DNA of 64,000 nucleotides from Amia ocellicauda (Eukaryota; Chordata; Actinopteri; Amiiformes; Amiidae): assembly GCF_036373705.1 (NCBI RefSeq), contig NC_089857.1:32098284-32162283 (forward strand), read 5' to 3'. Shown here in pieces: positions 23,075 through 34,763 of this stretch. The notes beneath the pieces are model-generated. The model was not told the DNA's origin. It made no database searches and saw only the letters and a list, made by a program, of their open reading frames with translations. A program made the translations under genes and the position numbers. The number at the start of each line of letters is the position of its first letter. The stretch's first letter is position 1.

Positions 23075-24720
23075 GGGAGCAAGTGTAGAGAGAGAAAAGG
23101 AGGGGGCCCAGGATGGAGCCTTGGGGTACGCCTGTGAGGAGATGTTGGGGGGTGGATCAGGAACCTCGCCATGTTACTTGATAGGTCCAGTCATTGAGGT
23201 AGGAGGAGAACCAGGTAAGAGCACTTCCAGAGATTCCAAGGTCAGCAAGGCACGAGAGGAGGATGGAGTGATCAACAGTGTCAAATGCTGCTGAGAGATC
23301 AAGGAGGATGAGGACTGAGGAGAGGGAAGCCACTGAAGCACAGCTGAGGGAGTCAGTGACTGCCAGGAGAGCAGTCTTAGTGGAGAGAGCTGTGCGGAAT
23401 TGCAGCCGGATTGCAGAGGAACCAGGAGTGAGTGATGGGAAAGAAATGCAGAGAGCTGATGAGGGTCTTTGAGAGGAAGGGGAGTTGGGAGACAGCGGTA
23501 GTTCTGAGGAGAGGTGGGGTCAAGGGTAGGTTTCTTGAGGAGTGAGATGACAGCAGCTTGTTTAAATGCAGAGGGGAAACAGCCAGAGAGGAGTGAGGAG
23601 TGAGGAGATGAAGGGGAGTAGATCAGGAGTGGTTGCTTGGAAGAGGCGAGTGGGGAGAGGATCCAGGGCACACGTTGTAGGTATGTTACCTAGGAGGAGA
23701 GAGGAAAGTTCAGAGTCTGAGACAGGTGAGAATGAAGAAAAGGAAGCTTGGTCAGTGGGTGACTTGCGCGTGATGGGAGAGGAGGGGGGACTGTTGAAGA
23801 GCTTGCGAATTTCTGTGATCTTGGAGGAGAAGAAGGAGGCAAAATCGTCTGCAGTGAGAGATGAGGGAGGAGGAGGGGGAGGGGGGCAAAGAGGGAGGAG
23901 AAGGTGGAGTAGAGTTTGCGGGGGTTGTTGATAGTGGATTCAAAGAGTGATTGAAAGTAAGACTTCTTGGCTGAGGTGAGTGAGGAGGAGAATGTGGACA
24001 TTTGAGAGCGATAGAGTTCGAGGGCAGCTGGGAGTTTGGACCTTTTCCACTTCTGTTCAGTGGCACACAGACTGGATTGGGTTGAGTGGAGAATGGAAGA
24101 GATCCAAGGCTGAGTAGGGCAGGAACAGACAGGACGAGATGTGAGAGGACAGAGAGAATCAAGGGAGGAGGTGAGGGAGGAGAACAAAGAGGTAGCACAG
24201 TTGACAGATAGATGGGAAAAACAGTCAATGGAAGGTAAGAGAGTGGGAGCAGTGGAGACAAGAGTGGGTGGGGTGGGGAGGGAGGGGAGAGAAAGGGAGA
24301 AGGAGATGAACTGGTGGTCTGAGATGTCCATGGGTGTCACGGAGAGTGTCGAAGGGGAGCAGCCTCTAGAGAAGATGAGGTCTAGCTGGCGGCCTGCCCT
24401 GTGAGTGGGGGGAGACAGGGAGAGAGAAAAGTAAAGGAGTGAAGGAGAGGAAGAAATTCGGCAGAGTGGGGGGTGTTGGAGAGGTGGATATTGAAGTCTC
24501 CCTGGAGGATGGTAGGTGAGGACAGTAAGTGGAGGGAGGAGAGAAGAAAGTCGAGTTCATCCAGGAAGTAGGCGAGTGGACCGGGGGGATAGTAGAAAAC
24601 TAGGAGGAAGAAGTGAGAGGGAGAGGTGATTTCCACTGCATGGAATTCAAAGCTGTTAGTCATGATAGAGGAGAGAAAGGTTGGGACAGAGAAGAGGAGA
24701 GAAGGGGAGAGCAGGAGCCC
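23075..24720 (-). mobile_element. L2/CR1-like LINE fragment: endonuclease to mid reverse transcriptase
   Basis: In minus-strand order with frameshifts: endonuclease motif GDFNIHL (about 24500), endonuclease motif SDHQFISF (about 24310), reverse-transcriptase start SAFKQAAVISLLKKPTLDPT (about 23560), AFDTVDHSILLSCLADLGIS (about 23250-23290), and GVPQGSILGPLLFSLYT (about 23085-23140). It stops exactly where the Gypsy LTR begins, so the catalytic YxDD part and 3' end are missing. The strong purine bias on the plus strand follows from Ser/Leu/Pro-rich coding on the minus strand. Confidence 0.8.
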
Positions 24721-24784
24721 ATGTTGTAACACAATGAAATATGGAAAAGTCCAAGGGGGGTGAATACTTTTGAGAGCAACAGTA

Positions 24785-27202
24785 TAACTGAAGAGGGGGA
24801 AAGAAGGAAAGAGGAGGGGATCAGAGGAAGAAGACGAAACACCAACCAAGATTGACTGTCATCTGTCTGGAAGAGCAGAGAAAATAATTGGGTATTACCT
24901 ATTCCTTTTCTGTAGCTCAAAAGAAGGTTAATTTTGCATATTTTATTAACAATCAAATAATTGTAGTTTTCCATTAAATCTTCCCCAAATAAATCATCAT
25001 TGCAGACTTTTTCTCTCAGAAAATTATCTTCTAGAGATTCAGTTTCAGTTAAACTGTAAAGCAGATTGGCTGGAAATGATACCTGCAAAAATCCTTCTTA
25101 CATACAGGTGGTTTTTACATTTTCTGACAGCTTGAAATAATATTTTGTTGCAGAAGAGTGTTAATATAATTTTCATATGATTAAGTGGTTATTTTCTTTA
25201 GCCTAAGCTATGAAATTCATTACCTTGGAAATATAATAGTTAGCAGTGCTTTTGTAACAGGGTTTGTGCAGGGTTAGTCTTTTCTGTGGCCCAAGTGAAC
25301 ACAAATTACATTTAGTTGTGGCGTTACTAAATAAAACCTTTCCTTTATCAAACAACATGGAATACTAGAATTATATAAATACCTAAGAGTCGTGTGTAGA
25401 AAGACCTTTTTCTAGGATGTAAGCCAAGCCTGTCTCTAAATCAGTTTTACTTATTTACTGTTCCACTGTTTAACTTTCTGCGTAGGTTGATTCAACATGG
25501 CACCTGGATTGGTAGCTTTGAGATGTCTTCTGTGCTGTCCTCTGTACCAGAAGTCACCCCTTTCCCTTCTAATTTTTTAAGCCCTGAGTTTCGTCAATGG
25601 GGGGAGGATTCAGGTTTGGGGAGAAGGGCCAAGTGCATTCAATTGGGGAGGATCAGGGTTCATATCCACCTGAGAATGTCCAGTTAAGACATAACCCAAC
25701 ACAACCATAAATACCAAAACTCTCTGCCACACAGCCTGCAACATGTCAGCCAAACCATTGAAGCACTCCCCATTTAACCTGCTGGATACTGCCCTTCACA
25801 AATAGAGGTGCTCTTTGATTTAACAATAAATGCTTGATAGTAATAGAGTCAATATGTGTATAAATATATTCTGTATATATACACTGACTTGCACTGGGGT
25901 GACTAAAGCCCCTGCCCTCCTGGCCAAGTGCTCCCCCCCACCCCCCGCAAGTGCAATTGTTCTGGATGAGCAGATCTTGTTTTGATCAACAGCATCTGTT
26001 TTTCACTCTATTGATACAAATAATATTGAGACTATTCATTACCTCTACAATACATGATTTTCACTTGCTAAATAAACTGTTTGTTCCAGTTCAAGAGGGT
26101 TATGAATAACCCTGGGTTATGGAGGTAACTATATTCATATACACACTGTATATAGATCAAGATAATACATATTAGCCTCCCTCTTTCTCTCATATACCTT
26201 CTAATTATTTGCAAGATTCTGTGCTTGGAAATCAGACAATATTCAACTTATTTATATTAATCTTTTTGTATCTTTATGACTTATAATATTAATAAAAACA
26301 GACAGAGATTTCTTTAAAATCAAATTATTCTAATTAGAAGTGTGCCTTGGAGTTAAGCGTGTAGAAAATACAGATATGATCTCTACAAAAAGCAAACAGA
26401 AATAATGAATGATCTCAGGAAGCCTGCCTAGGGACTGCCTTACATCTGATATAAATTGACCATATCTAGTGTGGGTGAGGTGTAATGTTTGAATTCCTGT
26501 TAATCTTATTAAAATATTACACTTGCCAGAATATCAAAGCAAGAGTTATCAGCTATCTATTTCAAAGCAAACAAGGCTATTTAAAGGCTGAGGTAAAGGA
26601 CCCAGTTTTTCAGTATCAAAAGGGTCTTGCAGTTCATTTGGTGAAGCTGGTTATGTTTTTTTATATTAATTTATTTCCCGGAAAGCTTGAAAGTTTGTGT
26701 TTTCCTAAGCATGACCAAGTAGCTTTTCCTGTTCACTGCTGCACTAGGGGAAGTCCAATACATTCCTAGTCATCTGTCCAATACATTTCCAAATGGAAAA
26801 GCACCTCTAAAAGGATTTATCTTAAATTGGCAGTAAAAAGTATGAGTTCACCACTTTATTATTCTGTATGTATCTGTACACCCCAGACCATATATAAATA
26901 CTGTTTACTGTAGAAATTCAGTGCTATTTCATTGGACCATGGTTTGGTATGGTTTTCCCCTTTGCTCAGGATTCTGGCATCTTTCAGGACCTCATGTAAT
27001 GAAAAAATCACTGCACAACAATTAACCATGTATTATTTGTTACGGCTATTAAAACATATAGCATTAAATTAGACTTATTGAAGGTATTGTAAAGTGCTAA
27101 TTTGAATTATTGTGCATGACATCACTACTGCAAACCTAAGGGTCATACTAGTTTAACTACATGCTATTCATGGATATTTGTTGTAATGTACATAATGTCT
27201 AC
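24785..27202. other. Gene-free AT-rich intergenic sequence
   Basis: No supported coding, RNA or repeat feature beyond short simple runs, such as a C-rich tract near 25935. The last five bases (TCTAC) are the BEL element target duplication. Confidence 0.4.
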
Positions 27203-27743
27203 TGTAACTGCCTCTCAGCTTTAGTTAAGTTTGTGACTATTTTTTTGGTTCCTACCTAAAATTAATAGGATATCGTAGAGGCGGAACTAATTAGCGCCAT
27301 CCTTGTGTTCCGCACGTAATTAAAGGGGGCACAACATCTAAAGTGTAGAGCTAAAACATAGCATCGCAAGAGCTCTCCGAGCTAAGTAAATATTAAGAAT
27401 ATAAAGATATCTAAATGTATATTATCCGAGTAAAGAAGACAAGGAAGAAGGCTTTTGAGATTTAGCCCCTCCTAAGTAGGAAGCAGCCTACGAGGTATGT
27501 TTCTTTTGTATCCAGTTGTCTGTGATATATTTCATGTGCATAGCTTGTGTTAACTAGTGTGTAACTATAACGGCACAAACTGTATTCAAGACATACATAC
27601 ATGCATTGTATTTATAATTTCCTTTTATTTTTTTTCTCTCTTTCAACCCAGTTCTCACGGGTTGACATGATATGTTGTTGAAATAAAACCCCGTTTTTTA
27701 ACCAAGACCTCGTGCTTCGTGTTGACTACTGGAGGGAGCTACA
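27203..27743 (+). repeat. BEL/Pao 5' LTR (541 bp)
   Basis: Begins TGTAACTGCC and ends GGAGGGAGCTACA (TG...CA). Contains an AATAAA signal (about 27680) near its 3' end. The sequence right after it (GTGAGAACTCGTC) has no obvious TGG-initial tRNA primer site. Confidence 0.97.
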
Positions 27744-28525
27744 GTGAGAACTCGTCTGCTCCGCATGAGGAGGCGAGGAAGACGGCATCGGAGAGCGCGA
27801 GTCGTGGTCGGGCCGAGACATCCGCACATGACAGCGCGAGAAGAGGCAGCGCCCACGGAAGAATCAGGTTTCATAACGCAAATGAAGCTGTAATTCAGAG
27901 ACATTAAGCGTTCTGGGCAAGAGAATGAGACATTTCTTTGCATTTCCCATTAGTTAATGTTTTGTTTACTTACCTTTTCTCAAATTGAAGTGGATTGATA
28001 TTGCTACTGTGTTGATATTGTGTCTACTGATGAGTAGGATGTGAATATTAAGAACTATTAGTACCGAGAGTAAGGCAGAATTGGTCATATTTAGACTTAA
28101 AAGTGAATGGTTATTACTTAATGTGGTATATGTACAAGTTTAACTAAGAGTTAATATTTTTGGTTTGTTTAATTTCATTTGTGGTAATTTAAGATTTAAA
28201 TAAGGCCATATATAACTATAACAAGTTATCAGGCAAGAAGACCATAGCTCCATAGATCACAAAGTGAGTGTTACTAGTCTTTGAGTACAGTTAGTACAGT
28301 TTTTATTTTGGAAAAAGCAAGTTAATTTAGCTGCAGAGAGTAATTTTTCTCCAAAGTAGTGTCAGTAGCTGCAAGTAATTAAAGGCTGACTATTCACATA
28401 TCAGAGATTAAAAACAACTACTCAATTGAGCTTAAGCTAAATTAAACATAACTTAGATTATTGTGAACAAGGTAATTTACTCAACTAAAAAAAACAAGTT
28501 TAGATTTAAACCAAACTAAAGCAAA

Positions 28526-31500
28526 ATGTCAGAGTTTGAGCTTTTCTTTGAGAGTGACAAAGAGGGTGCAGGTGAAGACGCGCAGCAGCACTGCGCAGAC
28601 ATGCAACCACAAGCTGCTGAAGGCACAGGAGATAACCACACTTCCTCACAAGAGCCACATAGAAGCCAAAGGGTCCGCAGGTTTACGGAAAAGGGCCAAG
28701 AACTGCACGATCAGCAAGTAAGAAGATTTGCACACCGTTTCAGTGTGAGCTACGAGAAGTGGAAAGCTATCGCTAAGGATGCCAAACAAGCGCTGAGTGG
28801 ACAATGCTCAAACAACCTGCTGCGTGACCACATCACTAAGATAAGCAATGCCTCAGATAATCTGAACGTTGTTTATGAAGATTTAAGGCACATTGACATT
28901 CCCGACCAAGACACACGTCGCAGAGCAGACACCTGCGAAGCAGTAACAAGTACAATCATCCAGACTGCAAAGGCTCTTCTAGACACAAGAGGGGGTGAAG
29001 AACAAAGAGTGAAATCAATAGAGTCTGTAATTGAAGCTGCAGCCTCAGACAAAGTAAGCGTCAACTCTCACCGCACCAAGTCGTCTGCTCATTCTCAAAC
29101 TAACTCAAGAATAACATCCCGTTCAAGCCAGTCTTCTGCAAGACGAGATGCTGCTGCTGAAGTTGCTGCCAATGAAGCCACTTTAAAAGTACTGCTAGAG
29201 CAAGAACGTCATATCAAAGAACTTGAAAGACTCGAAACTGAAGCAGCCAATTTACGAGCTAATCAAGAGGCTGAAAATGCAGAAAGACAAAGGGTGCTGG
29301 AAGCCAAGCACAGAGAACTAGAAAGATTGGAGACAATCAAGAAGCTAGAGGCTGCTAAGGCGAGACAGCAAGTATATGAACAAAGTGAATGCTCAGATGA
29401 AGAAATATTTGGGCTGCTCCATCAATGTGTCCCTCCGAAGGAGAATGAGGAAGTCAAGCATGAAAGTAGCCTATTGCAGCATCGCTCCCCACCTCACTCT
29501 CTGACACAACCAAAACAAGAAGACAATACTGCAGCTCTTGTTAGAGCATTCGCAGAGTCCATCAGTGCGAGTCGTCTTCCCGTACCTGAACCAACAACGT
29601 TCAACGGCGACCCACTCAGATTTAATGACTGGAAAGTCTCCTTTCAGACACTTATTGACAGGAAAAACATACCAGCTGAAGAGAAAATATACTATCTGCG
29701 AAAGTATGTGGGTGGACCAGCCAAAAAGGCCATTGAAAGCTACTTCTTGCTAGGCACAGAGTCAGCTTATTGTGCAGCGTGGACCATCCTAGAAGAGAGA
29801 TACGGCAATCCATTCCTTATCGCCAAGGCCTTCAGAGATAAGCTTGATACGTGGCCCAAAATAAACTCTAAGGGGAGTGTGGAACTTCAAGAACTCGCTG
29901 ACTTCCTTCGCAGCTGTGAGGCGGCCATGTCTCAGATCAGAGGTCTTGAAGTACTCAACGACTGCAACGAAAATCAGAAAATACTCTCTAAACTTCCAGA
30001 CTGGCTGACCTCAAGATGGAATAGGAAGGTGATAGAAGTGGAAGAACAAAGTCACACGTTCCCAAGCTTTAGCCAGTTCGTCAAGTTTCTCACACGTGAA
30101 GCCAAAATCGCCTGTAACCCAATAACGTCCCTCCACGCTCTAAAACCAAGTGAAAATGAGAAGATCAAGGTTTCAAAGACAAGAGGTCATGGAGCAAAGG
30201 TATTGGCAACCAACTCAGACGAGAAAGCTGTTACCACAAGCTGTGTCTTCTGTGAGAAGGCAGGTCACAGTCTACACAAGTGTCGCAAATTTATGGATGA
30301 GACTATTTCAGAGCGAGTCAAGTTTGTTCAAGAGAAGAAATTGTGTTTCGGCTGTCTGAAGTTTGGCCATCGCTCGAAGGACTGTGAAAACAGAGAGATC
30401 TGCGATATGTGTGAAAAAAGACATCCAGCTTGCCTCCATGATAATCGCACCAAAGAAGAAAGGATGTCAACACGGCTTAGTGGAGCAGGGAACAGTGGCA
30501 AGTCAAGGGAAAGGAAAATAGAGCGGCCACAAGATAGGGCAGCAAGATCATCACGTGAGTCAACATCCAACAGAGTTTTACAGAATGTTAAAGACACTCA
30601 TACATCCACAGTCATTCCAGTGTGGTTGTCAGTCACAAGTGAGCCAGATCGTGAAGTTCTTGTGTATGCACTCCTCGATACACAGAGCGACACGACATTC
30701 ATCCTGGAAGAAACGGCAAAGACTCTTCACACAAAGAAGGAACCAGTTCAGCTAAAGCTCTCCACAATGGCTTCAAGAAACACAGTTGTGTCCTGTCGGA
30801 AACTGACTGGACTACAAGTGAGAGGATTCTACTCAGACAAGATAATTCCTCTGCCAGTGACCTACTCAAGAGAATTCATCCCTGCAAACAGAGATCATAT
30901 TCCCACACCAGAGACTGCAAAGGCATGGCCTCATCTGGAACACGTCGCAGACGAGATTGCTCCTCAACAAAGCTGCGACGTGGGCCTGCTAATCGGCTAC
31001 AACTGTCCTCAAGCTCTTGTCCCAAGGCAAGTGGTGCCTGGTAAAGAAAATCAGCCCTTTGCTCAGAGAACAGACCTGGGCTGGAGCGTAGTTGGCTATG
31101 GCAACCCATGTCTTGACTATGGAGATGAAATTGGAATAAGTCACCAGGTCATCGTGAGGCAAGTGATGCCTGGTCTTCAGTCCTCTTCAAACCTCACAAG
31201 CGAAGTTCACTATGTCTGTAGAACTCAAGTCAAAGAGGTAGTCTCACCTGCAGATGTCATCAAGGTGCTGGAATCGGACTTTGTCGAAAGGTCTTTGGAG
31301 GACAGTCACATCTCTCAAGAGGATCTCCGATTCCTGTCAAAGATGGAAAGAGGCATCAGGCTCAAGGACAATGGTCATTATGAGATGCCACTGCCATTCA
31401 AGAATGAAATTCCCAACTTACCAGATAACATGGTGTGCGCCATCCACCGTCTCAGATGCCTAGAACGGAAGCTGAAAAGAAACAAACAGTACTACAAAGA

Positions 31501-34500
31501 CTACAAGACCTTCATGGATGAGATCATAACACGTGGAGATGCAGAAAGGGTCCCAGAAGTAGACCTCAATAAAGCTCCAGCATGGTACATCCCACACCAT
31601 GGGGTGTATCATCCCCAAAAGCCTGGGAAGATACGTGTTGTCTTCGATTGTTCGGCGAGATTTCAAGAGACATCCTTAAACGACCATCTCCTGACCGGTC
31701 CAGAGCTGACAAACACCTTGGTGGGAGTTCTGTGTCGTTTCCGGAAAGGTCCAGTGGCAATCATGTGTGACATTGAACGCATGTTCCACCAGTTCCACGT
31801 TAAAGCAGAAGACCAAGATTACCTAAGATTCCTGTGGTGGGAGAATGGAAATCTTGAAGCCAAACCATCCATCTACCGGATGAAGGTCCACTTGTTTGGC
31901 GCTGCTTCATCACCTGGCTGCGCTAACTATAGACTCAAGCACCTCGCAGCCGAAGGACACGGACACTTCAGTGAAGCCACCATCAAGTTCATTCAGAAGA
32001 ACTTTTACGTTGATGACGGCTTGTCAAGCTTAGCGTCTGAAAGCCAAGCTATTCAGTTAGTGAAGGAGGCAAGAGAGCTCTGCAACAAAGGCAAACTCAG
32101 GCTGCACAAGTTCATTTCCAACAGCAAGAAAGTCCTAGCCTCAATCCCCAAAGAAGAATGTGCAAAAGCTGCCCAAGACCTGGACATGGCCCTGGGAGAG
32201 CTACACGTGGAAAGAGCACTTGGCATACAGTGGTGCGTGGCTTCTGACGAGTTCCAGTTCAGAGTGATTGTGAAAGAAAATCCACTTACCCGAAGAGGAG
32301 TTTTATCCACTGTCGCTTCAGTATACGATCCACTCGGATTTGTGGCACCGTTCATCCTGGTGGGAAAACAGATTCTGCAGCAGATGTGTCATAACAAGCT
32401 CAGTTGGGATGACATCTTACCTGATGATCTTCGACCCCTGTGGGAGTTTTGGCTCCAAGACCTGCAAAACCTGGCTGGTGTAAAGATTCAGAGATGCTAC
32501 ATTCCATTAAACTTTAAGGTTCAGAGCTACGAGCTCCATCATTTCTCTGATGCCAGCGTGTCAGGTTATGGCGAGTGTTCGTACCTCAGAGCAGTCAGTG
32601 CATCAGGTGAAGTCCACTGCTCTTTGGTAATGGGGAAGTCAAGAGTAGCCCCTGCTAAGGTTACCACCATACCAAGACTTGAGCTGTCAGCAGCAGTCGT
32701 AGCCGTCCGCACCAGTGACATGCTCAAAAGGGAACTGGAGATAGATTGCCTACAGGAATTCTTCTGGACCGATTCAAAGGTTGTCCTCGGATACATCAGT
32801 AACGAGGCCAGGAGATTTCATGTGTTCGTGGCAAACCGTGTGGAACGCATCAAGCAAAGTACGGAGTCTGCGCAATGGAGGTATGTGGCTTCCGAAGAGA
32901 ATCCAGCAGATCATGCCTCAAGAGGTCTTGCAGCAAAACAACTTGTAGCTTCCAACTGGTTCACGGGTCCAAGCTTTCTTTGGCAGAAAGAGCTGACCAG
33001 CGAAGTAGTCAAGGTGGGAGAGATTGCAAGTAGTGATCCAGAGATCAAGAAGGCCCAGGCTCATGACACCCTGGCAAAGGAAATAAGGTCACTGTTAGAT
33101 TGTCTACGAAAGTTCTCTGACTGGTCAAGAATGGTGAAAGCTATAGCCAGACTAAAGCGGCGTGCAAGGGAAGCGAAAGGCCTCAGGCCAAGGTCCTGGG
33201 AAAGCACCAGTTTAGAGGAAAGGAGAGATGCAGAGCTCAGCATAATCAAGATGGTCCAACAAGCAACCCTCTCTCAAGAAATACAGGGCATCCAGTGTCA
33301 TAAGAACTCACAAATCAAAGACAAGGCCAACAAGTTACACAAGTTGGGTCCATTCCTGGATGACCAAGGTATCCTCAGAGTCGGAGGCCGCTTAACTCAT
33401 GCTGCTCTTCATCCACATGTGAAGCATCCAGCTGTTCTCCCTAGAGACAGTCACGTGTCGGCATTACTCGTCAAGCACTATCACGAGAGAGTGCACCATC
33501 AGGGACGGGGAATGACCATAAATGAGATCCGATCCAATGGTATATGGATCCTGGGATGCAGCAGGGCAGTGTCATCCCATATTTACAAATGCACAACGTG
33601 CAGGAAGTTCAGAAGATGCACAGAACAACAAAGGATGGCAAATCTCCCGGAAGATCGAATGGAAACAACCCCTCCATTTACTTACTGCGGGATGGACTGC
33701 TTCGGGCCATTCCACATCAAGGAAGGAAGAAAAGAGTTAAAGCGTTATGGACTCTTACTTACCTGCATGTGTTCCAGAGCAGTGCATATTGAAATGCTCG
33801 ACGACTTGACCACAGATGCCTTCATTAACGCTCTGCGTTCATGCATCGCTATTCGTGGAACAGTACGGCAAATAAGGTGTGATCAAGGGACAAACTTTGT
33901 TGGTGCCAGGCGTGAGTTCATTCAAGCATTAAAGGAGATGGATCAAGAGGAACTCAAAGAACTGAGATGTGAGTTCATCATGAACACCCCAGCTTCAAGT
34001 CATATGGGTGGCGTCTGGGAAAGACAAATTCGCACTATCAGAAGTGTCTTGACGTCCATTCTAGAACAGTCAGCCAGACAACTTGACTGCTCCTCACTAC
34101 GAACGTTCCTATATGAAGTTATGGCGGTTGTAAATAGCAGACCTCTGACCACTGATCATCTGAACGATCCATCCTGTCCAGAGCCCTTGACACCAAATCA
34201 CATCCTGACCATGAAATCCACGATCATCTCTCCACCTCCTGGAAAGTTCGTCAGGGAAGATCTGTACCTCCGTAAAAGATGGCGCAGAGTTCAACTCTTA
34301 GCCAACAACTTTTGGACACGGTGGAAAAAGGAATACCTCCTCAATCTCCAACAGAGACAGAAGTGGACCAAAGACCGCAGAAACGCTAAGGTCAATGATA
34401 TTGTCATTTTGCAAGATGATGCTACACCACGAAACCAGTGGAAGTTAGCAAAGGTTATTGAAGTGTACCCAGGAAAGGACGGAAGAGTGAGAAGGCTCAA

Positions 34501-34609
34501 GTTGCTTATCGGCGATTCAACTCTGGATGGAAGAGGAAAGCGCATCTCTAAACCTGTTCATTTGGAGAGGCCCATCCATAAGACAGTTACATTGTTGGAA
34601 GCAGACTGA
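28526..34609 (+). CDS. BEL/Pao Gag-Pol polyprotein, intact
   Basis: Single 2027-aa frame. Domains in order (approximate residues): Glu/Lys-rich coiled coil 205-285; Gag core of the DUF1759 type 355-510; zinc knuckles CVFCEKAGHSLHKC (573) and CFGCLKFGHRSKDC (607) plus a third Cys/His cluster; retropepsin-like region with LLDTQSDTTFI around D718; reverse transcriptase with motif A Asp (CDIERMF, D1082) and YVDD (D1163/D1164); RNase H-like region with FSDAS (D1342) and WTDSK; integrase with an HH-CC zinc region (about 1650-1695) and D1724, D1786, E1832 (45 residues between the last two); C-terminal DUF5641-type domain about 1905-2000. The retropepsin site has Gln where DTG/DSG is usual. Smaller frames inside are shadows. 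No stop or frameshift. Confidence 0.96.
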   Translation: MSEFELFFESDKEGAGEDAQQHCADMQPQAAEGTGDNHTSSQEPHRSQRVRRFTEKGQELHDQQVRRFAHRFSVSYEKWKAIAKDAKQALSGQCSNNLLRDHITKISNASDNLNVVYEDLRHIDIPDQDTRRRADTCEAVTSTIIQTAKALLDTRGGEEQRVKSIESVIEAAASDKVSVNSHRTKSSAHSQTNSRITSRSSQSSARRDAAAEVAANEATLKVLLEQERHIKELERLETEAANLRANQEAENAERQRVLEAKHRELERLETIKKLEAAKARQQVYEQSECSDEEIFGLLHQCVPPKENEEVKHESSLLQHRSPPHSLTQPKQEDNTAALVRAFAESISASRLPVPEPTTFNGDPLRFNDWKVSFQTLIDRKNIPAEEKIYYLRKYVGGPAKKAIESYFLLGTESAYCAAWTILEERYGNPFLIAKAFRDKLDTWPKINSKGSVELQELADFLRSCEAAMSQIRGLEVLNDCNENQKILSKLPDWLTSRWNRKVIEVEEQSHTFPSFSQFVKFLTREAKIACNPITSLHALKPSENEKIKVSKTRGHGAKVLATNSDEKAVTTSCVFCEKAGHSLHKCRKFMDETISERVKFVQEKKLCFGCLKFGHRSKDCENREICDMCEKRHPACLHDNRTKEERMSTRLSGAGNSGKSRERKIERPQDRAARSSRESTSNRVLQNVKDTHTSTVIPVWLSVTSEPDREVLVYALLDTQSDTTFILEETAKTLHTKKEPVQLKLSTMASRNTVVSCRKLTGLQVRGFYSDKIIPLPVTYSREFIPANRDHIPTPETAKAWPHLEHVADEIAPQQSCDVGLLIGYNCPQALVPRQVVPGKENQPFAQRTDLGWSVVGYGNPCLDYGDEIGISHQVIVRQVMPGLQSSSNLTSEVHYVCRTQVKEVVSPADVIKVLESDFVERSLEDSHISQEDLRFLSKMERGIRLKDNGHYEMPLPFKNEIPNLPDNMVCAIHRLRCLERKLKRNKQYYKDYKTFMDEIITRGDAERVPEVDLNKAPAWYIPHHGVYHPQKPGKIRVVFDCSARFQETSLNDHLLTGPELTNTLVGVLCRFRKGPVAIMCDIERMFHQFHVKAEDQDYLRFLWWENGNLEAKPSIYRMKVHLFGAASSPGCANYRLKHLAAEGHGHFSEATIKFIQKNFYVDDGLSSLASESQAIQLVKEARELCNKGKLRLHKFISNSKKVLASIPKEECAKAAQDLDMALGELHVERALGIQWCVASDEFQFRVIVKENPLTRRGVLSTVASVYDPLGFVAPFILVGKQILQQMCHNKLSWDDILPDDLRPLWEFWLQDLQNLAGVKIQRCYIPLNFKVQSYELHHFSDASVSGYGECSYLRAVSASGEVHCSLVMGKSRVAPAKVTTIPRLELSAAVVAVRTSDMLKRELEIDCLQEFFWTDSKVVLGYISNEARRFHVFVANRVERIKQSTESAQWRYVASEENPADHASRGLAAKQLVASNWFTGPSFLWQKELTSEVVKVGEIASSDPEIKKAQAHDTLAKEIRSLLDCLRKFSDWSRMVKAIARLKRRAREAKGLRPRSWESTSLEERRDAELSIIKMVQQATLSQEIQGIQCHKNSQIKDKANKLHKLGPFLDDQGILRVGGRLTHAALHPHVKHPAVLPRDSHVSALLVKHYHERVHHQGRGMTINEIRSNGIWILGCSRAVSSHIYKCTTCRKFRRCTEQQRMANLPEDRMETTPPFTYCGMDCFGPFHIKEGRKELKRYGLLLTCMCSRAVHIEMLDDLTTDAFINALRSCIAIRGTVRQIRCDQGTNFVGARREFIQALKEMDQEELKELRCEFIMNTPASSHMGGVWERQIRTIRSVLTSILEQSARQLDCSSLRTFLYEVMAVVNSRPLTTDHLNDPSCPEPLTPNHILTMKSTIISPPPGKFVREDLYLRKRWRRVQLLANNFWTRWKKEYLLNLQQRQKWTKDRRNAKVNDIVILQDDATPRNQWKLAKVIEVYPGKDGRVRRLKLLIGDSTLDGRGKRISKPVHLERPIHKTVTLLEAD

Positions 34610-34763
34610 AGACTCCAGCATCCTCTAGTCACTCTTTCAACTAGTTCTTAAGTTAAGATAATAAGTAAATAGTTAGTACTTTGAAATTAATATTATGTGC
34701 AGTTTATATGCAGTATGTGTGTCTCCAAGCTGTTCTGAGAAATCACTTGTGATTTGGTGGGAG

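Larger units (their letters stand above)
20809..24782. mobile_element. Composite element bounded by Tc1/mariner-like terminal inverted repeats
   Basis: The left end, CTCTCAAAAGTATTCACCCC then CTTGGACTTTTCCA (from 20809), is the inverse of the right end, TGGAAAAGTCCAAGGGGGGT then GAATACTTTTGAGAG (to 24782). Each end is flanked by TA (20807-20808 and 24783-24784), as expected of a Tc1/mariner-type target duplication. Inside are no transposase remnants but a deleted Gypsy element (21001-23074) and an LINE piece (23075-about 24720). Probably a short non-autonomous element that later received both insertions. Confidence 0.65.

Noticed and set aside
23174..24849. Ser/Leu/Pro-rich minus-strand frames that could be called hypothetical genes
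   Set aside because: They carry endonuclease and reverse-transcriptase motifs of a dead LINE.
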